A stretch of DNA of 64,000 nt from Prostheceraeus crozeri (Eukaryota > Platyhelminthes > Polycladida > Euryleptidae), in NCBI GenBank assembly GCA_907163375.1, contig CAJQUW010012972.1, forward strand, positions 788,538-852,537, given 5' to 3'. Below, piece after piece: positions 29,401 through 38,238 of the stretch. The translations under genes and the position numbers were made by a program. Under the pieces are notes generated by a model. That model made no database searches. It was given only the letters and a program-made list of their open reading frames with translations, and had not been told where the DNA came from. Each line of letters begins with the position of its first letter. Position 1 is the stretch's first letter.

Positions 29401-30904
29401 AGCAGGATTAAAACATACAAATGTTAAACTTAAACATTATAAAGAAAATACATATGATAAATTATTATTTTTTGAATCTGGAATTAGAGGTGGTGTTTCA
29501 TCAGTTTTAGGTAATAGATATGTTAAATGTTATAATAAGAAAGTAAATCCACAAGAATATGGAATAATGAAACCTTTATCTCCAGAAGAAAGCGATCAGT
29601 TTATAAAATTGTTTAATCAAAATATAGAAGGACTTATATCAAATGAAGATAGTCAAGCAGCAGTTGATGAAATCATGAGAGAAAACTATTTATTATATTA
29701 TGATTTTAATAGCTTATATTCTTCTTGCATGATACAAGAATTACCAACAGGTGAAATGACATGGTGTAATAATCTAGATTATCAAAGAACATATGATGGT
29801 GAAAATAATTTTGGTTATGTATATGAAGTTGATTTAGTATACCCTGATTATATAAAAGAAGCAACAAAATATTATCCTTTCTGTCCAGAAAACAAAATTC
29901 CCAATATAGAAGATTTTTCAGATTATCAAAAATCTATAATTCCGAAAAAATACAGACCAACAAAAAAACTTATGTTAACACAAGGTAATAAAGGAAAGTA
30001 TGTTGTTGAAGGAAGAATGCTAGATTGGTATTTAGATCATGGTATGATTCTCACCAAAATACATCGAAAACTAGAGTATAGAAAATCTAAATGGTTAAAA
30101 AATTATATAGAGTTCAATATTGAAAAACGTAAAATAGCTAAAAGAAATAAAGATGATTTTGGAAACGTTTTCTTCAAATTAATGAATAATGCATTTTATG
30201 GTAAGACTTTAGAAAATGTGCGTAATAGACAAAATATTGAAATAGTTTATGATAGAGATAGATTTCAAAATTTAACAAGGAAACCTACATATAAAAGAAC
30301 TACTAGATTCAGTGATGAACTTTGTGCTGTTCATCTAAGAAGAAGCATTGTAAAACATGATAAGTTTAATTTCATTGGTTTCACTATATTAGAATTAGCT
30401 AAACTATTTATGTATAGTTTTATATATGATTATTTAGCACCTACTTATGGCAAAAACTATAAATTACACTTTACAGATACCGATTCTATTTTCTTAGAAT
30501 TAACAGTACCATATGGTTCTTCACTTGATAAAGAAATTAATAAAATAAAAGATATTATTCATCCTTCTGATTTATGTAAAGTAAAAGATGAATTAGAAGG
30601 AAATGAAGATTTCATAACAGAAGCTATATTTTTAAAATCTAAATGTTACTGTTATGATACAACTAATAATATTAAAACACATAAAACATTAAAAGGAATT
30701 TCAAAGGCATCAGTGGCTAATCAAATAACATTTCAAGATTATAAAAATGCATTATTTAATAATGAAATAAAAACAGCATATAATTATAGACTTAATTCAA
30801 AGAAACATAAAATGTATTTAAAAGAAGAACATAAATTAGCATTAGATCCATTTGATGATAAAAGAAAAATTTTACCTGATGGAATAACTACTTTACCTTT
30901 TTAA
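26414..30904 (+). CDS. polB: Protein-primed type B DNA polymerase
   Basis: 1,496 residues. N-terminal C2H2 finger (about 4-29, FYCVLCEKKL), a Polinton-type N-domain (about 238-268, NEDDYCFLWSIIAHLHP), a coiled region and a second Cys2 motif. Exonuclease: Exo I CDFEAYN (about 612), Exo II YNGSKYDFH (about 800), Exo III YLQIDVLILADLF (about 956). An HNH-like DHDHLNGLYRGAAHNSCN lies at about 765. Polymerase: Motif A DFNSLYSSCM (about 1097), Motif B KLMNNAFYGKT (about 1256), Motif C FTDTDSIFL (about 1353), then TLKGISKA. It should replicate the linear element from its TIRs with a terminal protein as primer. Between Exo I and the next conserved segment is a low-complexity insert (SSRASPDSENYNSENY..) of about 40 residues starting with the decayed hairpin repeat. 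The frame is intact. Confidence 0.95.
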   Translation: MKKFYCVLCEKKLQTKRSYQSHLQSKMHLQNVERVDEGSILKLNSYKNYLETLPTDIKVKKIFDDYSHSEYKKVFNSEDEHVSDGRYLFSDTDEFNEIDEFDEAVTDIKYLFNESVEYNETDKTFSDILTNFSNIFKKSFKCYMNVEVLYTKNGSDGIPKEIIQGHFTKSQEIHNVNNIQPIFQSMILKLENCIIEAQLRESGWRFVKILSKKIVIDKYKNNTGGSYVPLPFSSPQLINIKNEDDYCFLWSIIAHLHPAKYHKERLSHYNKEEYIKEFDLSDGLHEFPYDYNRLIKFHKKNKNLIEVNVFELNVNYVSIGKITPLYSDSKKFYLNNKNLCQSEIVYNDRGNYMHHNIFYQGNIICTEKFELVKTLSPIMINHNNYKGRTDDYNYKYSSLSSEYQQKLENLNKSLQKCKIDYQQQTKMLLQEYHHKYQNKIETIQKLNEENNKKLNNKELNNEENKELNECLKKCLQQYKEQYDKEYIYQLQILNQNYYQNTFNITKEIDETHEIYKDEFEKLEQSKQPAQANILYYQGHFILCKDVSIFTKTSDNKNFPCLQCMTSFRTLEEMNRHLENCQQNEAVQNTFPKDDYLEYNKWYFKNKVPFTIYCDFEAYNVNMTQNQTESSRASPDSENYNSENYNFEKSAPEKSAPGKSSAEQSKEKYLFEQKPLCWGMYIHSNYPELFKSEYLQYYGEDSSEMFTKKVEELQERFSQLLETNKPMIPLTDEKRKEFDDEINCYYCGKGFTNKYKTGKGRYLDKVKDHDHLNGLYRGAAHNSCNLNANKFKYNFVPLYFYNGSKYDFHLVMKDLFSSEKLQQQKINVLCKTEEEYFSMQLGCIRILDAFRFFTPYSLDVMGKTLKSEQCKILNKYNLKPLKGIFPYEYIACGSQSKTDITGDFNSVNKIMEEEQLPPINKFKSTLKQSQLSDEDYAEAEKNWRELNCKTMYDYTMKYLQIDVLILADLFENFRDMCLEYYGIDPCYCYSTPGLTWLAGLKHTNVKLKHYKENTYDKLLFFESGIRGGVSSVLGNRYVKCYNKKVNPQEYGIMKPLSPEESDQFIKLFNQNIEGLISNEDSQAAVDEIMRENYLLYYDFNSLYSSCMIQELPTGEMTWCNNLDYQRTYDGENNFGYVYEVDLVYPDYIKEATKYYPFCPENKIPNIEDFSDYQKSIIPKKYRPTKKLMLTQGNKGKYVVEGRMLDWYLDHGMILTKIHRKLEYRKSKWLKNYIEFNIEKRKIAKRNKDDFGNVFFKLMNNAFYGKTLENVRNRQNIEIVYDRDRFQNLTRKPTYKRTTRFSDELCAVHLRRSIVKHDKFNFIGFTILELAKLFMYSFIYDYLAPTYGKNYKLHFTDTDSIFLELTVPYGSSLDKEINKIKDIIHPSDLCKVKDELEGNEDFITEAIFLKSKCYCYDTTNNIKTHKTLKGISKASVANQITFQDYKNALFNNEIKTAYNYRLNSKKHKMYLKEEHKLALDPFDDKRKILPDGITTLPF
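28296..28400 (+). repeat. Repeat-derived insertion in the PolB exonuclease domain
   Basis: The SSRASP codons (AGTTCCAGGGCTTCACCT) are a decayed copy of the hairpin repeat that encodes SSRASP at 19.45 kb. They are followed by SENYN and EKSAP tandem units. The insert sits just after Exo I, so it presumably forms a surface loop. Confidence 0.7.
29080..29105 (+). repeat. Double hairpin within polB
   Basis: AGCC-TGC-GGCT (29080-29090) and CAGTC-GAA-GACTG (29093-29105), both perfect with three-base loops. Encodes ACGSQSKTD between the exonuclease and Exo III motifs. Confidence 0.85.
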
Positions 30905-31042
30905 TTTTCTAATTTCTATTTTCTAAATATAACAATATAACAATATAAAATATTATAAAATAATATAACATAAAATAATATAACATAAAATAATAATATA
31001 AAATAATAATATAAAATAATAATATAAAATTAACATATAAAA
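30905..31042. repeat. AT-rich tandem repeat spacer
   Basis: AAAATAATATAACAT and AAATAATAATAT units fill the gap between polB and the next gene. Confidence 0.8.
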
Positions 31043-31852
31043 ATGGATAAAGTTAGAGCTGATAATTTTAAAAGAATAAAACAATTAGACGAATTAATAA
31101 AACAAAGAAATATTATGAAAGAAAATCATCTTCAACATAGAATGACAAAAGCTGGTATTCAATCTGATATGTTTGAACAATTAAAATTAACTGAAGAAGT
31201 AAAAACTGATTATGAAAAAACTGTCGAACCATTTAAAACTCTTGAAAAAGAACTTAATGAAAAACGTGTTGATATAGCGGATCCTATACTTAAAACACTA
31301 TTAGATGACTATGGTTTGTTAGAGGCAAACATAGATAAAAAATTACCAAAATCTATGTTATTCGAACATTCTACTTTCTTTTTAGATAAAAAATTATTTG
31401 CAAGATTTTATCTTGGTGGTAAAGAAATATTTCCACAACCTTTACGGGGATTAATTTTTACTCCAGATAAAAAACCTATTAGTTTAGATAGAAATTTTGT
31501 TGATCTTTTAAGAGGAGCAGATTTAAAAAATTATGCTGTAGAAGATCTCATAAAATATAAAACTATATTAGATAGAGTAGGTGTAGTAAAAACTCTTAGA
31601 CGTTATAAACAATTAGAAAATTTATTATCAACGGGAGTTAAAATAGGAAAAGGTTTTAAAACTGAAACAACTGTATTCTTACCAGATGATCCACAAGAAT
31701 TACTAAATAGATTAAATATTTTAATATCTGCAATAAAAGAAGGACATAATTCTAGTTTCAATGAAATTCATGCTATATTGAAAAGACTGTTAGAAAAGAA
31801 GATTCTAAATGAAGAAGATTATAAAAGTGTAGCTGAAATATGTTGTTTCTAA
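31043..31852 (+). CDS. Conserved Polinton protein of unknown function
   Basis: 269 residues, mostly helical by composition. The N-terminal 35 residues (MDKVRADNFKRIKQLDELIK) are basic and duplicated as a separate ORF at 22041-22214. The middle has GKEIFPQPLRGLIFTPDKK and a leucine-rich segment, and the C-terminus FLPDDPQELLNRLNIL. The 'LIFTP..K.ISLDR.F..LL' and 'LPDDP..L..RL..L' patterns look familiar from unknown proteins encoded beside penton genes in animal Polintons, but I cannot name the family. It lies in the rightward block between polB and the penton gene. A structural or assembly role is a guess. Confidence 0.65.
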   Translation: MDKVRADNFKRIKQLDELIKQRNIMKENHLQHRMTKAGIQSDMFEQLKLTEEVKTDYEKTVEPFKTLEKELNEKRVDIADPILKTLLDDYGLLEANIDKKLPKSMLFEHSTFFLDKKLFARFYLGGKEIFPQPLRGLIFTPDKKPISLDRNFVDLLRGADLKNYAVEDLIKYKTILDRVGVVKTLRRYKQLENLLSTGVKIGKGFKTETTVFLPDDPQELLNRLNILISAIKEGHNSSFNEIHAILKRLLEKKILNEEDYKSVAEICCF

Positions 31853-31980
31853 TTTTTATCTATGATTTTTATTTATGATTTTTATCTATGATTTTTATTT
31901 ATGATTTTTATCTATGATTTTTATTTATGATTTTTATCTACGATTTTTATCTATAATATTTATTTAATTTTTTAGTTTAA
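31853..31980. repeat. 13-bp tandem repeat (TTTATCTATGATT type)
   Basis: About eight alternating ATTTTTATCTATG / ATTTTTATTTATG units fill the spacer upstream of the penton gene. Confidence 0.85.
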
Positions 31981-31982
31981 AA

Positions 31983-32771
31983 ATGTGTTCAGCAGATTTA
32001 GACAAAATTAATAAACATTTAGAAAATTTGACAGAGATTTTGGGTTCATCAAAATTTAGTACGACGTTAAAAATTATAACAACTACTTCATCACACACTT
32101 GTAATTTAGAACCCATTCTACATTTGGAACAAAATAAAAATTATCAAATTGCATTGACTAGTTTCTCTACATTTAACACTATTCAAAACGTTATCAAAGA
32201 TGTGAATGATCAATTTAGATATTCTACTGATAAAGGCAAAACATGGAAAATACTAACTTTTCTTCCTGGTTCTTACGAAGTTGAATCAATATCAAATGAA
32301 ATTAAGAGACATTTAGGGATACCATTTAAAGATAAGAAACAATTACATTTTGCAGTTGAACCGGCAGTTAATAAATTTTCTCTTACTTTAGACGAAAATC
32401 ATCAAGTTGATTTTAATCATGATAGATCATTGTCAAAGCTATTAGGATTTAATAAACAAACTTATAGTCAAGGTTATCATTTAAGTGAGAAGATTCCAAA
32501 AATAACTGAAATAAATTCAATTGTTGTACATTGTGACATTATTGAAGGAGGTTATATAAATGGTAAATTATCAAATTTAATATTCAGTTTTCCAGCTTTT
32601 ACTGTGCCCATTGGTTATAGATTAAATGTAATTCCACAAACATTAATATATTTCCCTATTACAAGAAAAACTATTAACAACATTAACATTAGAATCACTG
32701 ATGAGAAAGGACAAGAAATAAATTTTGGAGGTGAAGAGATTATGATAGATCTTTTGGTTCGAGAGGTATAA
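31983..32771 (+). CDS. Minor capsid (penton-like) protein
   Basis: 262 residues. The order and spacing of segments match Polinton penton proteins: YQIALTSFSTFNTIQNV, a GSYEVESISNEIKRHL strand-turn, KLLGFNKQTYSQGYHL, an INSIVVHCDIIEGGYINGKL segment, VPIGYRLNVIP, ITRKTINNINIRITDEKGQ and a C-terminal INFGGEEIMIDLLV. Single jelly-roll proteins of this type sit at the five-fold vertices. The start ATG is preceded by TTTTTTAGTTTAAAA, the shared leader. Adjacent to the packaging ATPase, as often seen. Confidence 0.85.
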   Translation: MCSADLDKINKHLENLTEILGSSKFSTTLKIITTTSSHTCNLEPILHLEQNKNYQIALTSFSTFNTIQNVIKDVNDQFRYSTDKGKTWKILTFLPGSYEVESISNEIKRHLGIPFKDKKQLHFAVEPAVNKFSLTLDENHQVDFNHDRSLSKLLGFNKQTYSQGYHLSEKIPKITEINSIVVHCDIIEGGYINGKLSNLIFSFPAFTVPIGYRLNVIPQTLIYFPITRKTINNINIRITDEKGQEINFGGEEIMIDLLVREV

Positions 32772-32862
32772 ACTCCCACGCGAAGCTAGAAAAGTTTAAT
32801 TTTCTTCTTCTTCTTTAAAAACAAAAAATTAAAAAATTAAAATAAAAAATTTTTATTAAAAA

Positions 32863-33630
32863 ATGAGTGAAGTGCCCCCATTAAATAAAAAAAAACTTAA
32901 ATTTAATCATCATCCAAATTTATCTAATAAAGTTTTAGCAGTTATTTGCGGAAGATCAGGATGTGGAAAAACATATCTATTATTTAAAATTTTAACAACT
33001 CCAAATTTTTTGGATTATAACAATCTTATAATTTATACAACAACAGCAGAACAACCCATCTATCAATTTTTAAAATATGGATTTGAAAATAATCTTAAAA
33101 AAACAGCAATTGCTTCTCTATTCGAAGAATACGAAAAATCTGAATATGAAGAAGAAATAAGTTCATGGTGTGAGGAAGCAACAACAAATAATCAGTTAGT
33201 CGAAACCAATAAAAATAAGCATATAAAAATACAACTAATAGATGATAGTGGTAATATGCAAGATCCTAGTAAACTAGATAAAACAATGAAACATTGTGTA
33301 ATTTTTGATGATTGTGTTAATGATAGAAATCAGTCAGTTCAGAGAAATTATTTTACAAGAGGTAGACATAATAACTGTAGTGTTTTTTATTTAACACAAA
33401 GTATGTATTCATTAGACGGAAGTGTTATTAGAAAGAATGCAAATATATTTATACTATTTGAAATAAATGCAAGAAACTTAAGTGATTTGCTAAGAGATTT
33501 ATGTATAAGAGATAAAGATGAATTTAAACAATCGTGTAATAATGCTTGGGCAAAAGATTATGGATTCATTACAATTAATATTGATAAAAAAATTCATGAT
33601 AGAGTTATCGAACAATTGTTCTCTGACTAG
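32863..33630 (+). CDS. A32/FtsK-HerA-type packaging ATPase
   Basis: 255 residues, the usual size for Polinton packaging ATPases. Walker A CGRSGCGKTYLLF (about 30-42), Walker B HCVIFDDCVND (about 145-155), then YFTRGRHNNCSVFYLTQSMY, containing the sensor-like RGRH..N segment of the A32 clade. It would translocate DNA into preformed capsids. The TAG stop lies within the first of three consecutive hairpins (33629-33667), which may act as a transcription or processing end between this gene and the convergent membrane-protein gene. Confidence 0.9.
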   Translation: MSEVPPLNKKKLKFNHHPNLSNKVLAVICGRSGCGKTYLLFKILTTPNFLDYNNLIIYTTTAEQPIYQFLKYGFENNLKKTAIASLFEEYEKSEYEEEISSWCEEATTNNQLVETNKNKHIKIQLIDDSGNMQDPSKLDKTMKHCVIFDDCVNDRNQSVQRNYFTRGRHNNCSVFYLTQSMYSLDGSVIRKNANIFILFEINARNLSDLLRDLCIRDKDEFKQSCNNAWAKDYGFITINIDKKIHDRVIEQLFSD

Positions 33631-33670
33631 GCTTCGCCTCGAGGGGCTTTGCCCCGACTGAAAGTCGATC
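33627..33670. repeat. Triple trinucleotide-loop hairpin at a convergent gene junction
   Basis: AGGC-TTC-GCCT (33629-33639), GGGGC-TTT-GCCCC (33643-33655) and CGACT-GAA-AGTCG (33655-33667) follow one another almost without spacing. Three different stem sequences with the same architecture argue that structure, not sequence, is what is kept. Confidence 0.88.
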
Positions 33671-33859
33671 GAAGATTTGTTTACCGAGTGATAAAAAATA
33701 TACAACATAGGGGTATAATATTTTTTTAAAATATAATATTTGAATTTTGCGGTAACATTGGAATACAGCAAAAACATTTTACTGAACAAATTATTTTTTT
33801 ATTGCTTTGTTGTCTGATATCTTTTCGTTCAAAGGTTTCTCGTTTAAAGTTTTCCTGTT
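33668..33859. other. Spacer between convergent genes
   Basis: AT-rich, no ORF with support. TTCAAAATATAATATT-like tracts only. Confidence 0.4.
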
Positions 33860-34660
33860 TTAAGTTTTGTTTAATAAAGTTTTGTTTAATAAAGTTTTGC
33901 TTAAATTTTCGCTTAAAGTTTTTAGCTCTTCTAAAAAAATTTTATCATTTTCTTCATTAGATATTTTACCACCAGTAAAAGTTTTATCATCACTAGAAAT
34001 TTTGCCACCCTGTTTATTCTTATCACCAACTTTTTCTGACTGTAATTTAAATGATATTTTATTTACTTCATTAGCTATTTGATCAAATTTTTCAATCTCA
34101 TCTAACGTAATAACATTATCATCACATACTCTTTGAAAGTAGTAATGTAGTTTATCATAGACTTCTTTAATATGTAAATGCTTAGTTTTTAATGATTTTC
34201 GTTTCTTAGTTATTAAAGATTTATCTAACATTGTAACAAGTGAAGTTGTAAAAACACCCGTACCTGTTAAAGCTGTAGCAACTACTGGAATTACTAAAAC
34301 ACCTGAAGATATAACAATTGTTAAAGCACCTAAACTTATTGTTAAGAATATGCCAATTCCTTGTGTTACATTCTTAACTTTAGTCCATCTCTTTCTTAAT
34401 TTTTTATAATGCTCTAATCTTAATAATAATTGAGATTCCTTATCTTTCATATACCTTACTCTATCCTTGTGTTTTTCTATATTTAATTCACTTATTTTTA
34501 ATTGAGATAACGAAGGATATATTCTTGCGGTTCCTTCCACTTTTGTTTCTTCCATTTCTGAAGTTCCTTCCACTTTTGTTCCTTCCATTTTTGTTTCATT
34601 CATTTCTGAAGTTCCTTCCATTTTTGTTTCTTCCATTTTTAAAGAAATATTTTTAGTCAC
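33860..34660 (-). CDS. Two-helix membrane protein starting in the right TIR
   Basis: 266 residues. The N-terminal about 45 residues are short repeats (TKMEGTSEMEET) encoded by 18-30 bp tandem DNA units. A basic helical region follows (about 60-95), then two hydrophobic segments at about 100-142 (IGIFLTISLGALTIVISSGV, VIPVVATALTGTGVFTTSLV), a basic stretch, and a segment with DDNVITLDEIEKFDQIANEV that looks EF-hand-like. The C-terminus ends in LLNKTLLNKT. Proteins with a double membrane helix followed by a 'D..I...E' helix recur near Polinton ends; their function is unknown to me. Its first about 55 codons are duplicated in the left TIR. Confidence 0.7.
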   Translation of the reverse strand: MTKNISLKMEETKMEGTSEMNETKMEGTKVEGTSEMEETKVEGTARIYPSLSQLKISELNIEKHKDRVRYMKDKESQLLLRLEHYKKLRKRWTKVKNVTQGIGIFLTISLGALTIVISSGVLVIPVVATALTGTGVFTTSLVTMLDKSLITKKRKSLKTKHLHIKEVYDKLHYYFQRVCDDNVITLDEIEKFDQIANEVNKISFKLQSEKVGDKNKQGGKISSDDKTFTGGKISNEENDKIFLEELKTLSENLSKTLLNKTLLNKT

Positions 34661-35304
34661 ATGATATATTTTAAAAACCTGAAAGATGGATAAAATTCAT
34701 GAATTTGAAATTCTCAACTTTTATGATTTTTTCGGTGTCCGGGTTTTCGGTGTCCTAGAACGGTCATGATTTAAGCAATGAAAATCGAACCGAAGGTTCT
34801 AGGGCTTCGCCCGATTGTAATTCTCAAATTTGAGATTCTTAACTTTTATGATTTTTTCGGTGTCCTGGAACGGTCATGATTTAAGCAATGAAAATCGAAC
34901 CGAAGGTTCTAGGGCTTCGCCCGATTGTAATTCTCAAATTTTGAAATTCTCAACTTTTATGATTTTCGGTGTCCTGGAACGGTCATGATTTTAAGGGTGA
35001 AAATTGCAATTCTCAAATTTGAGATTTTGAAAAATTTGAAAAACTGGGTATTTTTAAAAACGCCCAAATTTATGAATTTAGGTCTTCATAACCTGAAAAA
35101 GGGTTCAAATTCATGAATTTATGTTGTTTTTAAAAATACCATTTTTTGAAAAAATGGTACTTTTTGAATGGACTAAATTCATGAATTCAGGTCTTTAAAA
35201 CCTGAAAAAGGGACTAAATTCATGAATTTATGTCGTTTTTAAAGATACCAATTTTTTTTATTTTTATGGGTGTCCTGTCCTGGAACGGTCTTTTGACCAT
35301 TACT
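34497..35304 (-). repeat. Right terminal inverted repeat of the Polinton
   Basis: Reverse complement of 15540-16363 with only two indels noticed. Carries the same double hairpins (34787-34815 and 34897-34925) and AATTCATGAATT palindromes. It includes the promoter and 5' end of the 33860-34660 gene. Its outer end ACGGTCTTTTGACCATTACT abuts the GGCCTA duplication. Confidence 0.93.
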
Positions 35305-35310
35305 GGCCTA

Positions 35311-38230
35311 ACAAATAGATTTCTAGAATCGATCATCAACTCATCAAGCACGCAACTCAGCAGGCGTCAATTACATCGATAATTTGCTGGTTACCAAGTC
35401 TGAACCCGACACATGTAGGAATCAAAGAACACATAACGAGAAAAAATCAAGCATTTACAAATATCTCCAAGTTTGTAAATCCACCAACAGCTTTTCACTA
35501 AAAATAACTATCATAGCTTCTGATATCAACAATATCATCAATCTATGACTTCTTAAAGCAATTAAGAACAAAAATATCATCAGTAATCGAGAAAAATGTG
35601 AGAGTAGCGCATTCGAATCCATCCAAGTGCATTTTTAATTGCATTTAATGCTACGTACCTGGTGATTAAATTCAATTATCATCAATAAAACTGATCTCTT
35701 TCCATTACTAAACAGCAATGATTCATTTCAGCTTGGTTAATGCTGCTCCGAGAATAATTTGCAACTATCAATGCTGTTGCCCCTAATGAATAAGATCCCT
35801 TTCCGAATGGATTTTCGTAGATTCCTTGCTTATTCCTACGACTTCAGGGTTAAGTCTATTACAAGTAGGCCTAGATCACATGCTATTACCAATATGGTAA
35901 AATCCAGCAAAAGTGGTCCCCTTTTTTGTCCACTCAAAAAAATCTCGAAAATTCAATTTCTTTTGCTCCTGATAGCTGTATTTGGTTCTTGTAAGATACA
36001 TTATGTGTGCTAAACCACAATCTAGTTACTATTAGGGAACCTGTAGCCGAGTTTCTGATATGAGGGCGTCGATGTGATGACGCTGATGCGTTGGTGATGA
36101 CCGAAAGTTAATATTTATTCTTATACGCATGCTATTATTTATTTTTTTACTTCAGTAGTCAAGCTGAGGACATGTACTCGCAATTTTACACATCTCACAG
36201 TATTCATGATGAATTCAGTAAGCTGACAATCTAGACCTAAGGTGCAATGTAAGTAGGCCTAAATAGCTTTCAATAGACACGATTCTAAATTCAAATTTCA
36301 AAACTATTTCCAGCTATCATATACAGATTTTATTACAAGAGTTAATAGCTGAAAACATATATATATATTTGTATTCTACCATGTGGTAGGTCACACACAA
36401 TACAACAATAGGAAAGAAAGAAACAAAGTCAAAGATAACTGCAAAGTCATTGCTTAAATGTTCGTCACAAACTTCTTCCATTTTTTTCTCGATCTTCACA
36501 CAGACAGGAAACAGTCTTGAAAACAGCAGGAATGTATTAACTTGCATACTTTGTGATTATTCTATTATATTCACATTACAGCATCATGAATTGGAGTAGG
36601 CCAAGAATAGGCCTACTTGAAATAATTAACTATGACAAAATCAATGTCAAATAGAGAAGACACAACTGTCTTCACTGGTCTCATCCGTTACGTAGATTTA
36701 TGCTGCCATGCATGCATGTATTTTTACTTGGTAATGAAAATATAGTGCATATCCAATTAATTTTATTGACTTATCAAGTCATAGGATTTAAAGAAGTAGT
36801 CGTACCGGTAGACTGTATATGATATTCTTTTGACAGCTATAACTCTAGAAAAATCACTCTAGAATTTGAGTTATTTGAGTTATACTTTTGAGTTATTAGT
36901 TTATAGAATTTATTTAGGGTTGGTGTAGGAGAATTTTTTGACTGCTTTATGGATGGATTTTACGTTTTGTTTAGGGTTTTCATAGATAGCCTATGTCTGA
37001 TGGATCGTCTTTAGTGTGATTGTTTTATAAGACGGAATCGTGATAGGCCTGACAGGCCTACACAGCATTCAACGTATAATACTCATTAAAGGTCTGCCGA
37101 CGAAATTGTTCACAATTTCTTTTAATAATGTGATGATAAAGAATCAATAAAGACCTGTATGTAAGTGCGCTTGATGAGACATCTGCTTCCAAGTCTAGGC
37201 CTATTCAAAAGCAGACACTAAAAACATGTGTATGTATATGTAGGCCTAACAGACACACAAAAGAAATAAATAATCACAAATGCTATGCATCAGCAAAATA
37301 TGCCATGAGGTACAATGCGCAAGGTAAAGCTCATTGTCATACACTTTATATTGTCATAGACCTACTTACCCTACTCTACTATTTTGCGATCAGCTTCGTG
37401 ATCCTTTATGATAGGCATCATTGCAATGGCCAGTACCACCACAGCATAGTATCAAAATGCAGCTGAAGTGTCGATTGACAATATTTAACATAAGGTGTAC
37501 AGCATCAGAGTGCAGTATGAAAAAGATATTCGCAGGGCATTGAAATTATTACAACTTATGTTGTGTGTGTTCGATGGAGGTTTGATAAAATTAGCTCTAG
37601 GCCTACTTGCATGCTTGAAGAGATTTATATGGTCTAGACTTAATATAGGCTATTTGAAACTTTTTAAAGAATATCGACCTTTATATAAATAGGTATATAT
37701 AGGTAGCCCACGTAATTTGGGCTACACTTGGTATTCATTAATGCAACTTAGGTGCAGAGCAATATCTGCAGAGCAACTTCCCTCATTTCATCTCACAATA
37801 TTCTGCACACCATCAACGGGAATATTCTTTGTCAATATGGACGAAAAAGCTCTTTGAATTCCCGGCTTCCCACAATTATGACAATAAAGTCCTCACTCTT
37901 GACGCCGCGATTCTTCATCTTTCATAATGTGTGCCAGCTGCTCTTATATCGAATTCTCTCTTTCAATACCTAAACGGTTGTCCGAAACGGCATTTTGACG
38001 CACACTTGCTTATCCTAATGTTATTTATTCATCAACATGCTTCAATTGCAGGTTAACTCTAATTTAATATAGGACTTGGTAGGATCAGTAAAGAAAATGA
38101 GAAAAGTTCTTTGGATGTGATGTGGCAAAAGCGTGGCCCTTCAGTTGTCACCGACGGGCATCTTCTAGTCTTGTATGAAAAGCTCTCGAAAAAAATCATA
38201 GAAAAAATCAATTCATTTCTGAAAATGATG
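35311..38230. other. Gene-free host flank
   Basis: No gene recognised. Frequent AGGCCTA words (for example 35870, 36255, 36598, 37050, 37240). Base composition returns to the pattern seen left of the Polinton. Confidence 0.4.
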
Positions 38231-38238
38231 ATCATGGC

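Larger units (their letters stand above)
15534..35310. mobile_element. Complete Polinton/Maverick (adintovirus-like) element with 6-bp target duplication
   Basis: The 6-bp GGCCTA at 15534-15539 and 35305-35310 flanks an element running 15540-35304. A 6-bp duplication is the known Maverick hallmark. Ends begin AGTAATGGTCAAAAGACCGT. Inside is the full Polinton core set: protein-primed PolB, integrase, adenain-like protease, A32-type ATPase, major capsid and penton-like minor capsid proteins. Long AT-rich composition contrasts with the flanks. All core frames are open, so the copy is recent or still competent. Genes form a leftward block (17.8-23.3 kb) and a rightward block (23.3-33.6 kb), diverging at about 23.3 kb, with one gene at each end pointing inward. 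Confidence 0.95.

Noticed and set aside
32775..32790. Another member of the three-base-loop hairpin family
   Set aside because: GC-GAA-GC has only a two-base stem here, too short to count.
33860..34660. EF-hand calcium-binding protein
   Set aside because: Only one weak D..I..E helix is seen and no full loop of ligands can be read, so calcium binding is not claimed.
15540..35304. Retrovirus or LTR element because of the integrase
   Set aside because: No reverse transcriptase, no LTR direct repeats; TIRs, 6-bp duplication and protein-primed PolB identify a Polinton.
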